NCBI RefSeq assembly: GCF_041381155.1
Contig: NC_091142.1
Coordinates: forward strand, 37,063,604-37,127,603
DNA from: Argopecten irradians
Lineage: Eukaryota; Mollusca; Bivalvia; Pectinida; Pectinidae
Length of the DNA: 64,000 bases
Direction of reading: 5' to 3'
This document shows, piece after piece, positions 20,301-31,000 of this stretch (within the stretch, counting starts at the first letter, position 1; each line of letters opens with the position of its first letter). Below the pieces are notes generated by a model. The model had not been told where the DNA came from. It saw only the letters and a program-made list of their open reading frames with translations, and ran no database searches. Position numbers and translations under genes: made by a program.

Positions 20301-22399
20301 AGTAGAGAAAAGATCCATCTTTCCTTTGTCAGATATAGATCATTCTTTGGTGGGTGCCAAGATCCCTCTGGGATCTCTTGTTCTATGTATAACCAATAAT
20401 GAGAATTATTGATAAACACTGTGATTTATATAATACTATGATACTTAATAGTCCTCCAACTTCTTTTTTCATTCTTCAGTTTATGGGAGATGCTAAAGCA
20501 GGGTATACCCATACAGAGGTTGATCGATGGTGAACCCAAATTACTGGAACATTTACGGTACAATTGGAGGCTAGCTGAAAATCTGTTTAATCAAGGTGAG
20601 TACTGAAGGTTACAAGAATCCTTGGTTTCTCTGTGAAAGAGTCTGTAATTTATATACAGTATTCGACCGAATAGGCGTCCACACACATAAAAATTGGAAA
20701 TAGTAAGGAGATGCTTATAGAACCAAATTTTGACTAGCCTTTCATAAATTATTCATAAATTATTGCCCATAAAGTAAGCCACAAATGAAATCTGATAGTT
20801 TTCATATTTTCATTCTGCAATTAATTTGAGGTAAGTGAAATCAAGACCACAAAAAGGGGGAGGTGTGCTTATAGGGAAAAGGACACTTCTTATGTCAAAT
20901 ACGGTAAATAAATCATCGCATTTCTGTGTAGGTACCTGTAATTACCTCCGAACCAATCTCAGGGCTTAAATCTTCACTATTGTTGCTATACTTTTCCTGT
21001 ATGTTCCCTATGGTGGGAAATATAGTAGCATACACTTATCTTTGGTAAACTATAGAAGTGTAGATTAAGCTATTGTGTAGAACTGCAGTAATAACAGGTA
21101 CTGAATATAAAATATATAAAGTTGAATGTTGTATAATTAAATTTTTCTTTACATTTTAAAAGGATAACAATTTTATTTTACTCAAATCGAAGAGAATGCA
21201 TTAATTTCGACTGAAAGCTTTCAATTGAACTTCTGTTGCTGAGATCAACTTTCAAGAAAAAATATGTTAAAGATACAAGTTATACAAGTAAATGAATTAG
21301 TTAGCAGACATAATGATAATATGTATTTGTGTTTCGAGTTTGACTTTTACTTTTCAGCTATATATGAAAGTGTGTTGGTTAACCAGCAAGCAGCAATAGA
21401 GGAAGTGAGAAAAGATGAGCGATTACAACTCCCTGAAGATATAGATTACATGAGGTAAATGATACAAAAATCATGATATTTACAATTAGTATACATAGTT
21501 AATAGATGTCTGATTGTTCAGGATATGTGATACATTGTGAGTGTAAACAATCATAAAGTTTGTAATTTTATGAACCACCTCTTTTACAACAGTAAAAACA
21601 TCTTAACAATTTTATGGTTATAACATAGTAATTTTCTTTCCCACTAATATTTTTATAAGCTGTTTGTAGTATGAGTATAACTAATTATGCTTATAATGAA
21701 ATAATTATGGTTGTCCCCAGAGGTTTGTTATAACCATAATTGTATACATTTTATATACAATTGCATATCTTATGAGAATTTGAATTCTAAAATTCTAAAA
21801 TCAGTGTAAGTTCAAGACATATTCAGACCTATTCACAAAGAGTAGTATTTCTATTTGTTTTGCAATGCATTCTGCTACAACAAAGTTATTGACTATTTGT
21901 GACATTGGGTCTTTTCAGCGTAAATTCACTGCCAAATAGCTCCAAAGATCTTCTAGCTCAAGCAAGACCTTCGACGGTAGGTTTTCTTTAATATTGAAAC
22001 TTTATCTTGTGTTTTCGGATTTGTCATCACTGGAAGTTTTTCCAGAAGTAGGAATATAATAAAAATGGCCATTGGTTTCCAATAAAGATAACTCATATGA
22101 TAGGATAATAAATGGTTCAAACAAAAGGTTCAATATACGATACAGTAAATTGCTTGAAGTTGTGATTTATGTTAACCAAGTCTTGCAAAATAGAATTAAA
22201 AAATCTCTCAAAGACATTTTTCATAAAGTCTTAAATCATTAAGACACAAATTTGTGGTTACTTATTTTTTTTTAATTTTTTTTATTTACAGATAGCAGCA
22301 GCTAGTCGAATACCCGGTCTAACGCCTTCAGATATTGTTTATTTATTGAGGAAGGTGAAAGCAGATCATGGAAAGGCTTCATCAGTTAAAGAAAGATAG
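5370..22399 (+). CDS. MTO1: MTO1, mitochondrial tRNA uridine-34 modification enzyme (17-exon model)
   Basis: This is the animal homologue of bacterial MnmG/GidA. With GTPBP3 (MnmE) it installs the 5-taurinomethyl group on the wobble uridine of several mitochondrial tRNAs, using FAD and a folate one-carbon unit, in the matrix. All introns follow GT-AG and all phases agree: 2034 nt, 677 residues (666 if started at the ATG at 7462), close to vertebrate MTO1. The N-terminus is Arg/Trp/Ser-rich and lacks acidic residues, like a mitochondrial presequence. The FAD motif GGGHAG lies at 50-55. [14 protein letters not shown], with Cys84, is the equivalent of E. coli Cys47. RGPRYCP-type Cys324 is the equivalent of Cys277. 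[15 protein letters not shown] ends at 429, RPDNAD is at 486-491 and SRIPG at 647-651. The key residues I can locate are present, so it looks functional. The oddity is extensive tandem duplication at exon edges. Confidence 0.97.
6114..6194. mobile_element. 81-bp palindromic MITE, unit B copy
   Basis: Same element and same AGCTTTAGT flanks as 3736-3816. It came with the tandem duplication and not by a second insertion. Confidence 0.85.
6450..7198. mobile_element. Nested MITE with hAT-like insertion, unit B copy
   Basis: The outer MITE ends are TAGGTACTG (one base changed) and CAGTAGCTA. The inner 655-bp hAT-like element occupies 6519-7173 with ATCTTTTC on both sides (6511-6518 and 7174-7181). 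The nest lies inside MTO1 intron 1 in the 17-exon model. Confidence 0.8.
7376..7407 (+). repeat. Tail fragment of CAAA-tailed retroposon family, unit B copy
   Basis: Copy of the fragment at 4992-5024. It lies just before the exon 2 acceptor. Confidence 0.4.
7454..7666 (+). CDS. MTO1: MTO1 exon 2 (presequence and FAD-binding motif)
   Basis: The acceptor is cttatggtctag|gttt. The in-frame ATG at 7462 is the fallback start; an earlier ATG at 7445 is followed at once by a stop. The exon encodes the Arg/Trp-rich presequence, then [16 protein letters not shown], the Rossmann-type FAD motif, and ends ETIG in phase 1 at donor G|gtacag. Confidence 0.95.
8272..8367 (+). CDS. MTO1: MTO1 exon 3
   Basis: Encodes the highly conserved [20 protein letters not shown] block, including the Cys equivalent to E. 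coli MnmG Cys47. Acceptor ctgcacag, donor G|gtaaat, phase 1 to phase 1. Confidence 0.97.
8611..8666 (+). CDS. MTO1: MTO1 exon 4
   Basis: A 56-nt exon encoding [19 protein letters not shown], the conserved [10 protein letters not shown] motif. Acceptor ttcatag, donor TGG|gtaagg, ends in phase 0. Confidence 0.96.
9179..9350 (+). CDS. MTO1: MTO1 exon 5
   Basis: Starts [12 protein letters not shown], the family's GPRAQxDR block, and runs through the less conserved segment to GVILG. Acceptor ccttacag, donor G|gtaagg. Ends in phase 1. Confidence 0.96.
9747..10099. mobile_element. 353-bp MITE with CAGACATTGCAAAA-type termini
   Basis: The left end CAGACATTGCAAAATT and right end AACTTTGCGATGTCTG are imperfect inverted repeats. 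ATGTAC flanks both sides (9741-9746 and 10100-10105). The TIR sequence suggests a hAT-like element, but only 6 bp of flank are duplicated. It sits in intron 5, about 50 bp before the exon 6 acceptor, which has a weak pyrimidine tract. Confidence 0.6.
10151..10327 (+). CDS. MTO1: MTO1 exon 6
   Basis: Encodes the conserved [21 protein letters not shown] and GRLKTG blocks of MnmG proteins. The acceptor ttgaacaaag has little pyrimidine tract. Donor G|gttagt splits the Gly codon of KTGTPPRLD. Confidence 0.96.
10636..11267 (+). repeat. ~80-bp minisatellite that copies the exon 7 acceptor and exon start
   Basis: Seven near-identical units carry tgtatttacccag|GAACACCACTCAG. Their AGs are at 10693-94, 10772-73, 10852-53, 10932-33, 11011-12, 11091-92 and 11171-72, spaced 79-80 bp. 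The real acceptor AG is at 11245-46, 74 bp after the last. Each unit thus contains a 3' splice site and about 21 nt of exon 7, ending GGACG. The true exon differs at CCT CCC (CCA CTC in the repeats). Confidence 0.95.
11247..11359 (+). CDS. MTO1: MTO1 exon 7
   Basis: Encodes the rest of TGTPPRLD, then a charged segment and [11 protein letters not shown]. It follows seven decoy acceptors. Donor TCA|gtaagt, phase 0. Confidence 0.96.
11647..11759 (+). CDS. MTO1: MTO1 exon 8
   Basis: Encodes [14 protein letters not shown], the conserved C-x-THTN block, and [10 protein letters not shown]. Acceptor cttgacag, donor AG|gtaggg, phase 2. Confidence 0.96.
12076..12149 (+). CDS. MTO1: MTO1 exon 9
   Basis: Encodes [12 protein letters not shown] (Cys equivalent to E. 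coli Cys277) and HQIWLEPEG. Acceptor tttctag, donor G|gtttgt, phase 1. The following intron is dominated by a 2-kb minisatellite. Confidence 0.96.
12574..14588 (+). repeat. 46-bp minisatellite, 44 copies in register with the exon 10 acceptor
   Basis: Each unit reads tgtatctgtacttgtggcag|GGTTTGACAATGAGCTA plus aatactgtac. The first unit's AG is at 12592-93 and the true acceptor AG at 14570-71: 1978 bp, exactly 43 x 46, so there is no net indel. The last copy is the real 3' splice site (tgtcgcag) and exon start. Units differ only by substitutions (gggttt, gagttt, ggattg). Confidence 0.97.
14572..14688 (+). CDS. MTO1: MTO1 exon 10
   Basis: Encodes [20 protein letters not shown] and [10 protein letters not shown]. 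The first 17 nt are identical to the minisatellite unit. Donor G|gtaagt, phase 1. Confidence 0.96.
15003..15145 (+). mobile_element. tRNA-Ser/Leu-like SINE
   Basis: A box tggtcgagtggttaaga (15011-15027) and B box gcgagtttgaatcc (15067-15080), with class II tRNA-like spacing, are followed by a short unrelated body that runs into the next element. It is not a tRNA gene: the acceptor stem does not close. Confidence 0.65.
15146..15326. mobile_element. Short pearl/Helentron-like (HINE) element
   Basis: Starts tggccagaagggctagtgag, has a (GTCC/GTCT)n tract around 15180-15220, and ends with hairpin AGGCCctcctGGCCT followed by TTTGTT. This head, microsatellite, hairpin and TTGTT tail match the larger elements at 18743 and 30978, but only one core unit is present. 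Confidence 0.5.
15491..17020 (+). repeat. 39-bp minisatellite ending at the exon 11 acceptor (branch-point/pyrimidine units)
   Basis: About 39 copies of gcctgtctattttttgtgat followed by ctaacctatctggtatatt, with occasional indels. Each unit has a branch-point-like CTAAC and a T-rich tract. The last unit continues as gcctgtct|AG|GC into exon 11, whereas internal units read gtctat and so lack the AG. Confidence 0.93.
17023..17153 (+). CDS. MTO1: MTO1 exon 11
   Basis: Encodes [13 protein letters not shown] and [19 protein letters not shown], the second conserved FAD-contact region. Acceptor gtctag after the 39-bp array. Donor CAG|gtaata, phase 0; the donor is duplicated 17 bp downstream. Confidence 0.97.
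17592..17796 (+). CDS. MTO1: MTO1 exon 12
   Basis: Encodes [36 protein letters not shown] and RPDNAD, among the most conserved blocks of the family. Acceptor ctttcag, donor G|gttagt, phase 1. Confidence 0.97.
18316..18478 (+). CDS. MTO1: MTO1 exon 13
   Basis: Start of the helical C-terminal region: [15 protein letters not shown] and a variable segment ending LPRR. Acceptor tctatag, donor AG|gtaggc, phase 2. Confidence 0.95.
18743..20384. mobile_element. Pearl/Helentron-like element with ~156-bp core repeats, in MTO1 intron 13
   Basis: The head is a perfect 12-bp hairpin (TAGCCCACCATC / GATGGTGGGCTA, 18743-18770). A (GTCC)n-type tract follows (18785-18845), then core repeats spaced 155-157 bp (landmark GATGGCCGCC at 18969, 19124, 19280, 19436, 19592, 19749), more diverged units to about 20280, and hairpin AGATCCCtctGGGATCT followed by CTTGTT. 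The architecture matches the pearl family of bivalve elements, now grouped with Helentron-associated elements. Open frames over the repeats are by-products. Confidence 0.75.
20480..20595 (+). CDS. MTO1: MTO1 exon 14
   Basis: Encodes [15 protein letters not shown] and [14 protein letters not shown], part of the helical domain that contacts MnmE/GTPBP3 and tRNA in bacterial homologues. Acceptor cttcag, donor G|gtgagt, phase 1. Confidence 0.95.
20655..20906. mobile_element. TA-flanked MITE, termini TACAGTATTCGACC / GTCAAATACGGTA
   Basis: The imperfect inverted ends begin and end with TA, and the interior repeats gcttatag in both arms. A TA target duplication suggests a Tc1/mariner-type MITE. 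Located in intron 14. Confidence 0.55.
21358..21454 (+). CDS. MTO1: MTO1 exon 15
   Basis: Encodes [20 protein letters not shown] and LPEDIDYM, equivalent to the Y-x-x-Y-x-x-RQ and LPxDxDY motifs of the C-terminal domain. Acceptor ttttcag, donor AG|gtaaat, phase 2. Confidence 0.95.
21919..21976 (+). CDS. MTO1: MTO1 exon 16
   Basis: A 58-nt exon encoding [20 protein letters not shown], the LSxExxxKLxxxRPxT segment. Acceptor cttttcag, donor ACG|gtaggt, phase 0. Confidence 0.94.
22292..22399 (+). CDS. MTO1: MTO1 exon 17 (stop codon)
   Basis: Encodes [23 protein letters not shown], the conserved C-terminal tRNA-interaction signature, then a short basic tail and TAG at 22397-22399. Acceptor after a long T-rich tract. 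Confidence 0.96.
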   Translation: MAAASRIPGLTPSDIVYLLRKVKADHGKASSVKER

Positions 22400-22630
22400 A
22401 GAATCATGTAGGAGTTAAAATGATATAGATGATACATTTAAAAGGTATGGAATATTTGGCTGATACCTGTATAAATCAGGTGAAGTTTTCGATTATTAAG
22501 TTTTTCTAGAATCAAAAAGCGAGAAGAACTGTAATCTGGACGATTCAAAAAATGAATTCGTGTTTTGACTTGAGATATGAAAGTGAACATACAAATTATA
22601 AGTCCTCAAAATGTTTGCAGATTTGTATAT

Positions 22631-22636
22631 AATAAA
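22631..22636 (+). terminator. MTO1 polyadenylation signal
   Basis: The first AATAAA downstream of the stop codon lies 232 bp after it, which is consistent with a short 3' UTR. Confidence 0.55.
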
Positions 22637-24897
22637 ATTTATTTATTTTCCATATTCAATTGTATTCTTATATCTATCATATTTCATTTTGTAGTTTAAA
22701 CAAATGACTCTCGCTGCTCTCATTTATTTCAATTGATATTTTTTTCTTATCATTAATTCTTGAAACTTGTACGACTTACAGGTTGTTAAATACATGGTGT
22801 TTTACTATCATGAAATAAAGAGAAGGAAGTCAAAACATGGTTATAGACAATTTATTATGTATCAGTTACATTCTATCAAGAGCTATGACAATGTCTAGAG
22901 ATGTTGATGTGTGCACCATACGTTTTACTGTTTGACGAATGGACTGTTATTCACTAAAGCAAGGTAGATTGTTCTAAAGCACACTAACGTACAATCTACT
23001 TTCAGATAGATGATAACAATATATGAACTGTATATAAATAATAGTGTCGAAAATATATATGAAGATTATCTGAATGTGAATGGCAGACTTAGAACTTAGA
23101 ATAAGAAAGGCAAATGAATGCAATATTTCAGAGATTTGAAAATGATATGATCGAAAAGACATTAACATACCTGATTTAATGCTCAAAGATTAACTTATTA
23201 AGTTGAAAAGAGTCTACATGAATTTGTAAGAATCTTATCTGTTAGAATAATCAATGGAAAAATAAATATTGTTTTATTGTATTGAACTAATTGTACATTA
23301 GGCAAATAATATACATAGATCTCTCCCATTCTTGGTTACATTATACATACATTACACATTTAGCATTATCCTCACTTAATGCTATCAATAAGTTAATCGT
23401 TCATCTCCAGCCCAATATCAACTCTTCCAGTAGCTTCAGCGAAAAGTCTATTGATATCGAAATGTGAAGAGTTGAATGACTTGCAAAGTCAGTGTTTCAT
23501 CGTAACTGAATGGTTTAGTCGTAAAGCTGTTAAACTACGTACAATTGTTATGGATACTGTTACTTATCACCGATCTGTATCTTAGATTTATTCACAGCTC
23601 GCTCTCCGACAGGTAAAAATGTACCTTAAATTGTAATTACCTGTAGTGTTATTATATACAGTACACTTTCTTAAATTACATTGTTTGTTATTCTGTCATA
23701 CACCATTCACTTGAACTATTTGCCTGTATTTCAGCACTTTTTGAAACGTATTCAAAAAAATAAAATTTAGGCTAGTCTTTAACCATGCTGATTACAAATT
23801 ACTGTACAGTAATTGCATTTGAATATTAGACCGCCTACGTAAGCTCGACCAGAATTTCCCAGACACGTACAAGATTGACACTTCCAATTATTTATCACAG
23901 TTTGCTTGTAACGAAGGTAAAACGTCATGTTGGAAATATATATACAACAGCAATACATGTGTACAACCCTGGATAATAAGTCTTCAGTGAAAAATGCAGA
24001 TTTCTTTTTTTTTGCGTCTGTTGCATTAAAATGTCATCTAGCTTACATTTGTGAAGCCATGGTTACGATAACATTTGGTCTCTGTTCTACTTGACGAAAT
24101 GGTCCTATCGATTTTACAGTTATGTGTCCTGATCACAATTATGATATCATGTAGTCTCTCCATGACGAAAGTGTTCCTTCTGTTATCAATTTAAGTCACA
24201 AAGTCTGCTGCTATTCTTCTGATGGATCCACCATGATAAGTATAGCATTGCTGACGCCGTTCCTAGTGTTTAGATCTACATTGTATACTATAGTTAAATG
24301 GGCAAAATCGTAGTATTCACATTGTTAGAGTCATGTCTTACACATTTGTAAAGATTAATTGTTTTCGGGAAATCGTTTCCGCTGCGTTTTAACCCGATAC
24401 ATAAACAAAAACGGATGTCACTTTTGATGATAACGTACTCCTACATGAATATTAACATATACATGTTTAGCTATGTCTTCTCCAATGTAGTTTATATTAC
24501 TGTTCTGCGAAAATGTAGCAATACTCTCATGAATCGATAGTCATGTGCTTTCACTTTTGGTATTATAAAGACTAGTAAATATATCACAATGCAGCTTTTG
24601 GTTACAAATGTAACTTCTCATATTTTGGCGTTGCTTTTGTTCAATCCACGAAACAAATCAGTATAAACCGTTGAGCAATAACCCCTGATATTCAGCACTA
24701 GTCTCTGAGTGATTTGTGAAATAGAGCATCCTTGCATTCAGTCTTTTTTACTCCATCGAAGCAAGTTTTGTCGAGAAACAAAGTATGTGATCTATAATTT
24801 GATTTCGACAAGATTTCCTTACTCCGTGCTAGGTTTAATTGTATTTCACTCTAAGTTCAATCTTTTCCCACGAAAACTTCCACCGTAATTAATACAA
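22637..24897. other. Intergenic region between convergent genes
   Basis: AT-rich with no coding-like frame. It must hold the 3' UTR of the minus-strand gene; a minus-strand AATAAA occurs at 23587-23592 but I cannot tell whether it is used. Confidence 0.4.
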
Positions 24898-25073
24898 TTA
24901 TGTGACGATGATCATTCGACGCACATTTTCAGCCATCGTCTGCTTCTCCAGACTTTCGCGCGCTCTCTCCAGCGACCTATTCGAGGCTCCGTAACTAAGG
25001 CGTTGCCACTTGTCCCACGACTGCATGTTAGATGTTTTGGGAGAGTCCAGGGATGTCGGTCTGTAGGTTTGAC
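24898..25073 (-). CDS. Coiled-coil gene exon 3 (C-terminus)
   Basis: Starts G|GT CAA after acceptor tattttacag, encodes QTYRPTSLDSPKTS and a basic segment ASNRSLERARESLEKQ, and stops with TAA at 24898-24900. The phase matches exon 2. Confidence 0.75.
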
Positions 25074-28000
25074 CTGTAAAATATAACAACAGATTGATTA
25101 ATCATAGTTGAAATGGTTGCTTTTTTAATGAAGATTTTGTTTGATCTGACGAAGTACAGTTTATTTGAAAATTTTATTGTATTTCTGGAATACCAATGTT
25201 AGTGGAAATTGTTTTACCTTAAAATATACTTTAAAAGTTCTTCCTTGTGATTCACAAAAGACATAAGATTGTACAAATGTTACTAATGTTCTTTGAAGAT
25301 TCGCTTTATTTGCGGTCAAGTTGATTACCGCAAGCATATTAAACCGTGAATAAAAAGGAACAAATGTTATCGAAGATAAATTGATTAGAGTTATAGTTGT
25401 CTTCACGACGTTATGTCAATTCTAATATGACATATTAATCTTCTCAAAATCAAACAAGTAATGATAATATAGTAGCCTTTCAGTTATTAGAGGTTTCATA
25501 CCGTTTGACAACACCAGAGAATTATTTTTATAACACGAAAACAGCATTTCTCGGTATAAGTTTTTTTTTAAAATAAGATAGGCATCTACATGTTCATACA
25601 CGATAAAAGGTAACGAGTTTATTTCAATAGCGATACTATGGGATGTAATGAGGTATAAAATCTAATGGACTCGGAAGTATGAAATATTTTATTAGGGTTT
25701 AATTATAATGTAAAATTGTAACAAGAAATGAGATAATTTATTACTCTAATGGAATCGGTTCAAAGTTTTAACAGTTTTCTGATATATATAACACACGCCC
25801 TTTAATAAACATACACAATTAAAAATAACATTAATCAGATATGGATTGACACGAGTGATTTAAATGGCTGTCAATATTTATTAAAAAGGAAGACAGATAT
25901 CGTATATCTTACGGTATTACTGAGACACGCTTCACTAAACTCTTCACTAAAACCAATACTTTTGGTGTCCAAAACGGCACCGTCCTTTTAATCGATATGT
26001 TCACGAAATATTTAAATGTAACTCAGACTGACGTGTTAAAAGCTCTTAACGGTTTTCTTTCACGTTACCTTTAAGATTTTTTTTATTACAACGTAATTCA
26101 ATGTCCAAATAATTTTATGGGATAATTAGTTGCCCTCTTTCATATTTGAAGTGTCTTAATTCAAACACTGATTTATTAATGCATTGGTTCAGATAACATG
26201 GAAGGTTTCTTTATCAAATGTCAAATAAAACCATTTTACAATTGAAATACGTTCAGGTACTGTACACCTCTAATTGGAGTATAAAAAGGGAAAGAGTTTC
26301 ACTATTACATGGAGACACAATTACATGGAGACACAACACGAATACATTTGTATACCGCAGCCTTCCAAAACACACACACCGCAACACACTGCACAAATGT
26401 AAGACCGTCCTTAAATGACCCTCACCAGATCAATCTATGGAATATAATGATAATTAAGTAAATGAGCTTTCTACGTTATCGTTTATTATGATTATTATTT
26501 TTATGTTTAATGATTGTTTTAAGCCTATAACAGATAAAGTATTGTTATAAACACAAGGTATATGAAGGGGAAGATAACAGAAACAACACACATAATACCG
26601 ACTTTATAATTAGACGCTCCTGAGAATAATGTGCAGTACATGCCTGTCAAAAGTTTTGAGTGTGTGTTTTGAAGTGTTTACCACGAAACTTGCAGATAAA
26701 TGATAAAAAACGTTAATAAATACATGCGAACGACATGATATTAGCAGTGTTATTACGAAAATACAAGCGTGACTTGGCAAACTGACAGAAATCTATTGTC
26801 AACAAAGTATTTAATATATTACTTTATGTAAATCTGCTATACGTTACTCATTTAGGGAATGACTTCCTTCTAGTTAAACGGTGATATTAACATACATTAA
26901 CCTATACGAAATGGCGCACACCGATAAAATACATATTGGTATTGGTAAATCTTGTCGGTTGCAATATTAGAGAGTCGCCATTCACAGCAGAACCAGGTAT
27001 ACTAATATCCGTATTTGATTAATTTATTTATACTAAACGGTTTTTGAAATCTTATTTTATGTTATGACATTATTTACTTGTAGTTAAGAATATATTTTTA
27101 AAACTAGTAATTTCATAAACCAATTTTATGATTTTTGCCACCACTTTAAACAGGTATTAAATTTCACATTGGGCTCGAAACAAATAAATAAGAAATTAAT
27201 CTCCTAAATCCTATTCAGACAATTAACATGATACTATAATGAAACGATATTGAGTGAAATATGAAATGTAAATAAGACATGCTGATACCAATGTAATTCT
27301 CTCAAAAGTAAGATAATATTACTCAACTCAATTAAAACTGTTACTCTCAAGTTTTTAACTGTACGTGAAGATTAGATGTTATTTCAAAACGGTAAATCAT
27401 TATTGAAACATGAGTTAGTTTGATTGCTTGTCACGTTCATGGCTGGCACTTTCATTTTAAAAGTCAAAACATAATTACTCTAGGACTTATATTGATAGCA
27501 GGTGCATTCATTGCAAATAAAAGACTCTACCGTCTTAGTCTACTTCAACGAAGTCGCTCAAACAAAACAGTATAATATGATACTTCCTACTTCAAGGTTT
27601 ATACTGCATTGCTTCGCATTAAAACAGTATTTGTTTAGTAAATTGGTAAAAAGAGAAGGATAATTGAGAATAGTTTTGTGTATTTAGAAGGGCAAGTTTT
27701 TCAGAGAGAAGCCACACTGGCACGCGATCAATTATCTATACTAGAGTACAAGGTTATCCTACTTAATAACTACCTGGTCTGTGCATTGGGTATCTGTGTC
27801 AGGGACAATGAGACCGTCTGGTGGTCAGTAGGACTGGATTCGAACGTATTGGGTTTATAACGGGTGGATTGAAACACGTAAGAAATATGAAACAGCAACG
27901 AACTATTTGTTGATTGGCGAGTTAAGCGTCCAAATAACAGCCAGGGTCATTTAAGGATGGACTATATTGTATGTGGTATGTTAAGTGCGTGTTTTGGGAG

Positions 28001-31000
28001 ACTGCAGTATGTTCATGGTATGCCTGTGTTTAAAAGAGGAAGACTTTCCCGTTTACAGTGCTATCCCACTGAAGTAAACCACCAAATGCAACAAACGAGC
28101 ACAACATAACCGGTCACACTATACTGACGACAGGCTTACCAGTCGGGCACTCACTTTAAATCATTTAAATTAGCAAAAGATAGATCAGCACGAATAAGTT
28201 ATTATTCCCTGATCTGAAGTATATGATGAGTTTCGAAATAAATACACGACCTTTTAGCAGCTTCGAAGTATTTTCAATGCAAACATCTGACATACTATAC
28301 AAATACTTTGACCATTTATTTGTCTGACAGAGACATTTGGCTGCTAGGTAATTGAGTTAGTTTATCGCTTGGAGCAAGAACAGTTATTTATTAAGTAAGG
28401 GTTCAAAATGTGATCGGTCTTCTAGACCATTTTATGACCATTAACATCTATGTCAAATAAGCATGCCTAATGAGGTTTAGAGACTAAATATGTTTATAGT
28501 CAAATAAGCATGCCTAATGAGGTTTAGAGACTAAATATGTTTATAGTCAAATAAGCATGCCTAATGAGGTTTAGAGACTAAATATGTTTATAGTCAAATA
28601 AGCATGCCTAATGAGGTTTAGAGACTAAATATGTTTATAGTCAAATAAGCATGCCTAATGAGGTTTAGAGACTAAATATGTTTATAGTCAAATAAGCATG
28701 CCTAATGAGGTTTAGAGACTAAATATGTTTATAGTCAAATAAGCATGCCTAATGAGGTTTAGAGACTAAATATGTTTATAGTCAAATAAGCATGCCTAAT
28801 GAGGTTTAGAGACTAAATATGTTTATAGTCAAATAAGCATGCCTAATGAGGTTTAGAGACTAAATATGTTTATAAAAATCTTACAACAATACTGGGTAGC
28901 AGAGTAGAAGCATTAGGTTAGATCATGAGATAAAATGTCAAGACGGGAGTCAATGATTTATTAATGTGTGGATGTAAACTTGTACAAATCCAAATATCAT
29001 ATGTTTAGTTACTTTAAACAAGCTTTTTTCGCGGTTACTAAATTTCGCGATTTCAATTTCAAAGTATTTTCGCGGCAATTAAGTTTCAAGGAATAAAATT
29101 TGAATGGGATTTCCTATGAACCTAATTGTGCAAAAATATGGAGGATGATTATATGCGGATATAAACTTTCGATATATAATTAACCTTGATCGCGAAAATA
29201 GGACGGACGCAAAAGAAAGTTGGTTCACAGTAGTCATGGGCCTAGTTTCATCAGAATTTCTTAACTCTAAGGAATCCCTTAACTTAAATTTAGCCATTTG
29301 AAAAACATCACAAAAATCTTAAGTTAGGATCATTCCTTAAATCCTGTAATGCTTTCCTATGGAGAATTTTAAGTTAAGGAATTCATTAAATTTAAGGAAT
29401 GTTAATGAAGCTGGGCCCTGACTGCCATTTTAGGTATCCACTTCGTGTTTTACTGAATATGATTGATTTTTTTCTGCTTTTATTTGAATTTTAATTCAGT
29501 CGGTACGTAGTGATATACGCTAATATTGAATAATATAATGCTCATCCTTTCTTGGGGATTGTATTCAAAGGTTTTAATAGACGTGGATATGTTTAAAATA
29601 ATTTCATTAAGGAAAATCACGAATAAATATTACAATATCGTTGGTTCAGATTTAAATCACGCTTAATCTAGTACAATTGCTATCGTCTACACTCCGAACT
29701 TAAATTTAAGGAATGTTAATGAAGCTGGGCCCTGACTGCCATTTTAGGTATCCACTTCGTGTTTTACTGAATATGATTGCATTTTTTTCTGCTTTTATTT
29801 GAATTTTAATTCAGTCGGTACGTAGTGATATACGCTAATATTGAATAATATAATGCTCATCCTTTCTTGGGGATTGTATTCAAAGGTTTTAATAGACGTG
29901 GATATGTTTAAAATAATTTCATTAAGGAAAATCACGAATAAATTATACAATATCGTTGGTTCAGATTTAAATCACGCTTAATCTAGTACAATTGCTATCG
30001 TCTACACTCCGAACTTGTTGATCCTGAACGAGGCATATACAAGATTAATTCGTATCAAACAACGCTGACATGTCTGCTATCAGTAGATAGGTAAGTTTAC
30101 ACGTCCCTGATTTTAGATAGGCTTATCATCATAGAAATCTTCAACTTCAACACAGGGTGTCAAATCACTTTGTCCCCTGATAAACAAGCTGTGTAGCGTG
30201 AATGGCATGTACTCTTAACATAACTTGTAGTTCAATATTATATGATTTTACATCTATAGTCAAACCTGTCTATAAAGGAAACCAAAGGAACACTACAAAA
30301 AGGTTCTTTATAGACAGGTGTCATATAGACATATAGGTCAGTTATATACTAGTACATTGTACCAAATGAGGTCTGTCCTTGTAGACAGGTGTCCTTTATA
30401 GGCGGGTTTGACTGTATATTGTGATATAAATGTACATTTTACAATGATTATGATGTATGTTTTCTCTTTTTTGACAACAGGATAATATTGTTAAGTTGAG
30501 ATTGGTTGTACATGGATATTCAACGTTTTCGAGATCAAAAGGCAAAACTATTTCACAGAAAATGCCTTTAAGACATAAATACATGTACTTCTATTTTACC
30601 ACAAAATTTAAAAACATACATGTATATTCACTAATAATTTAATCTAAATTCAATCATTATTTATAGGGAAAATGGTACATTGATGTTGGACTCCTCGAAG
30701 ATTCAAGGAGTAATGCAATGAGAAGAAATCCATTCTGGTAGTATTGGCGTGTTTTATTTTATCAACTGAATGGATTATATATTCTAGGTCAGATCCGGGT
30801 TTAGACATTTTCATTTTCCGCTAAACTTTAAAACTAATTTCAACGGGCAATAAAACCTACAATAATGAACTTCGTATTGTGATATTACATCTGTATTACA
30901 TTTGTACTATGTATGTTTTGTTTCATGTGAATTGCTGTTCATATTCAAGCAATGTATTCTACCTATTTTGTCATCATGCACCGTCCGTCGTCGTCCGCCG

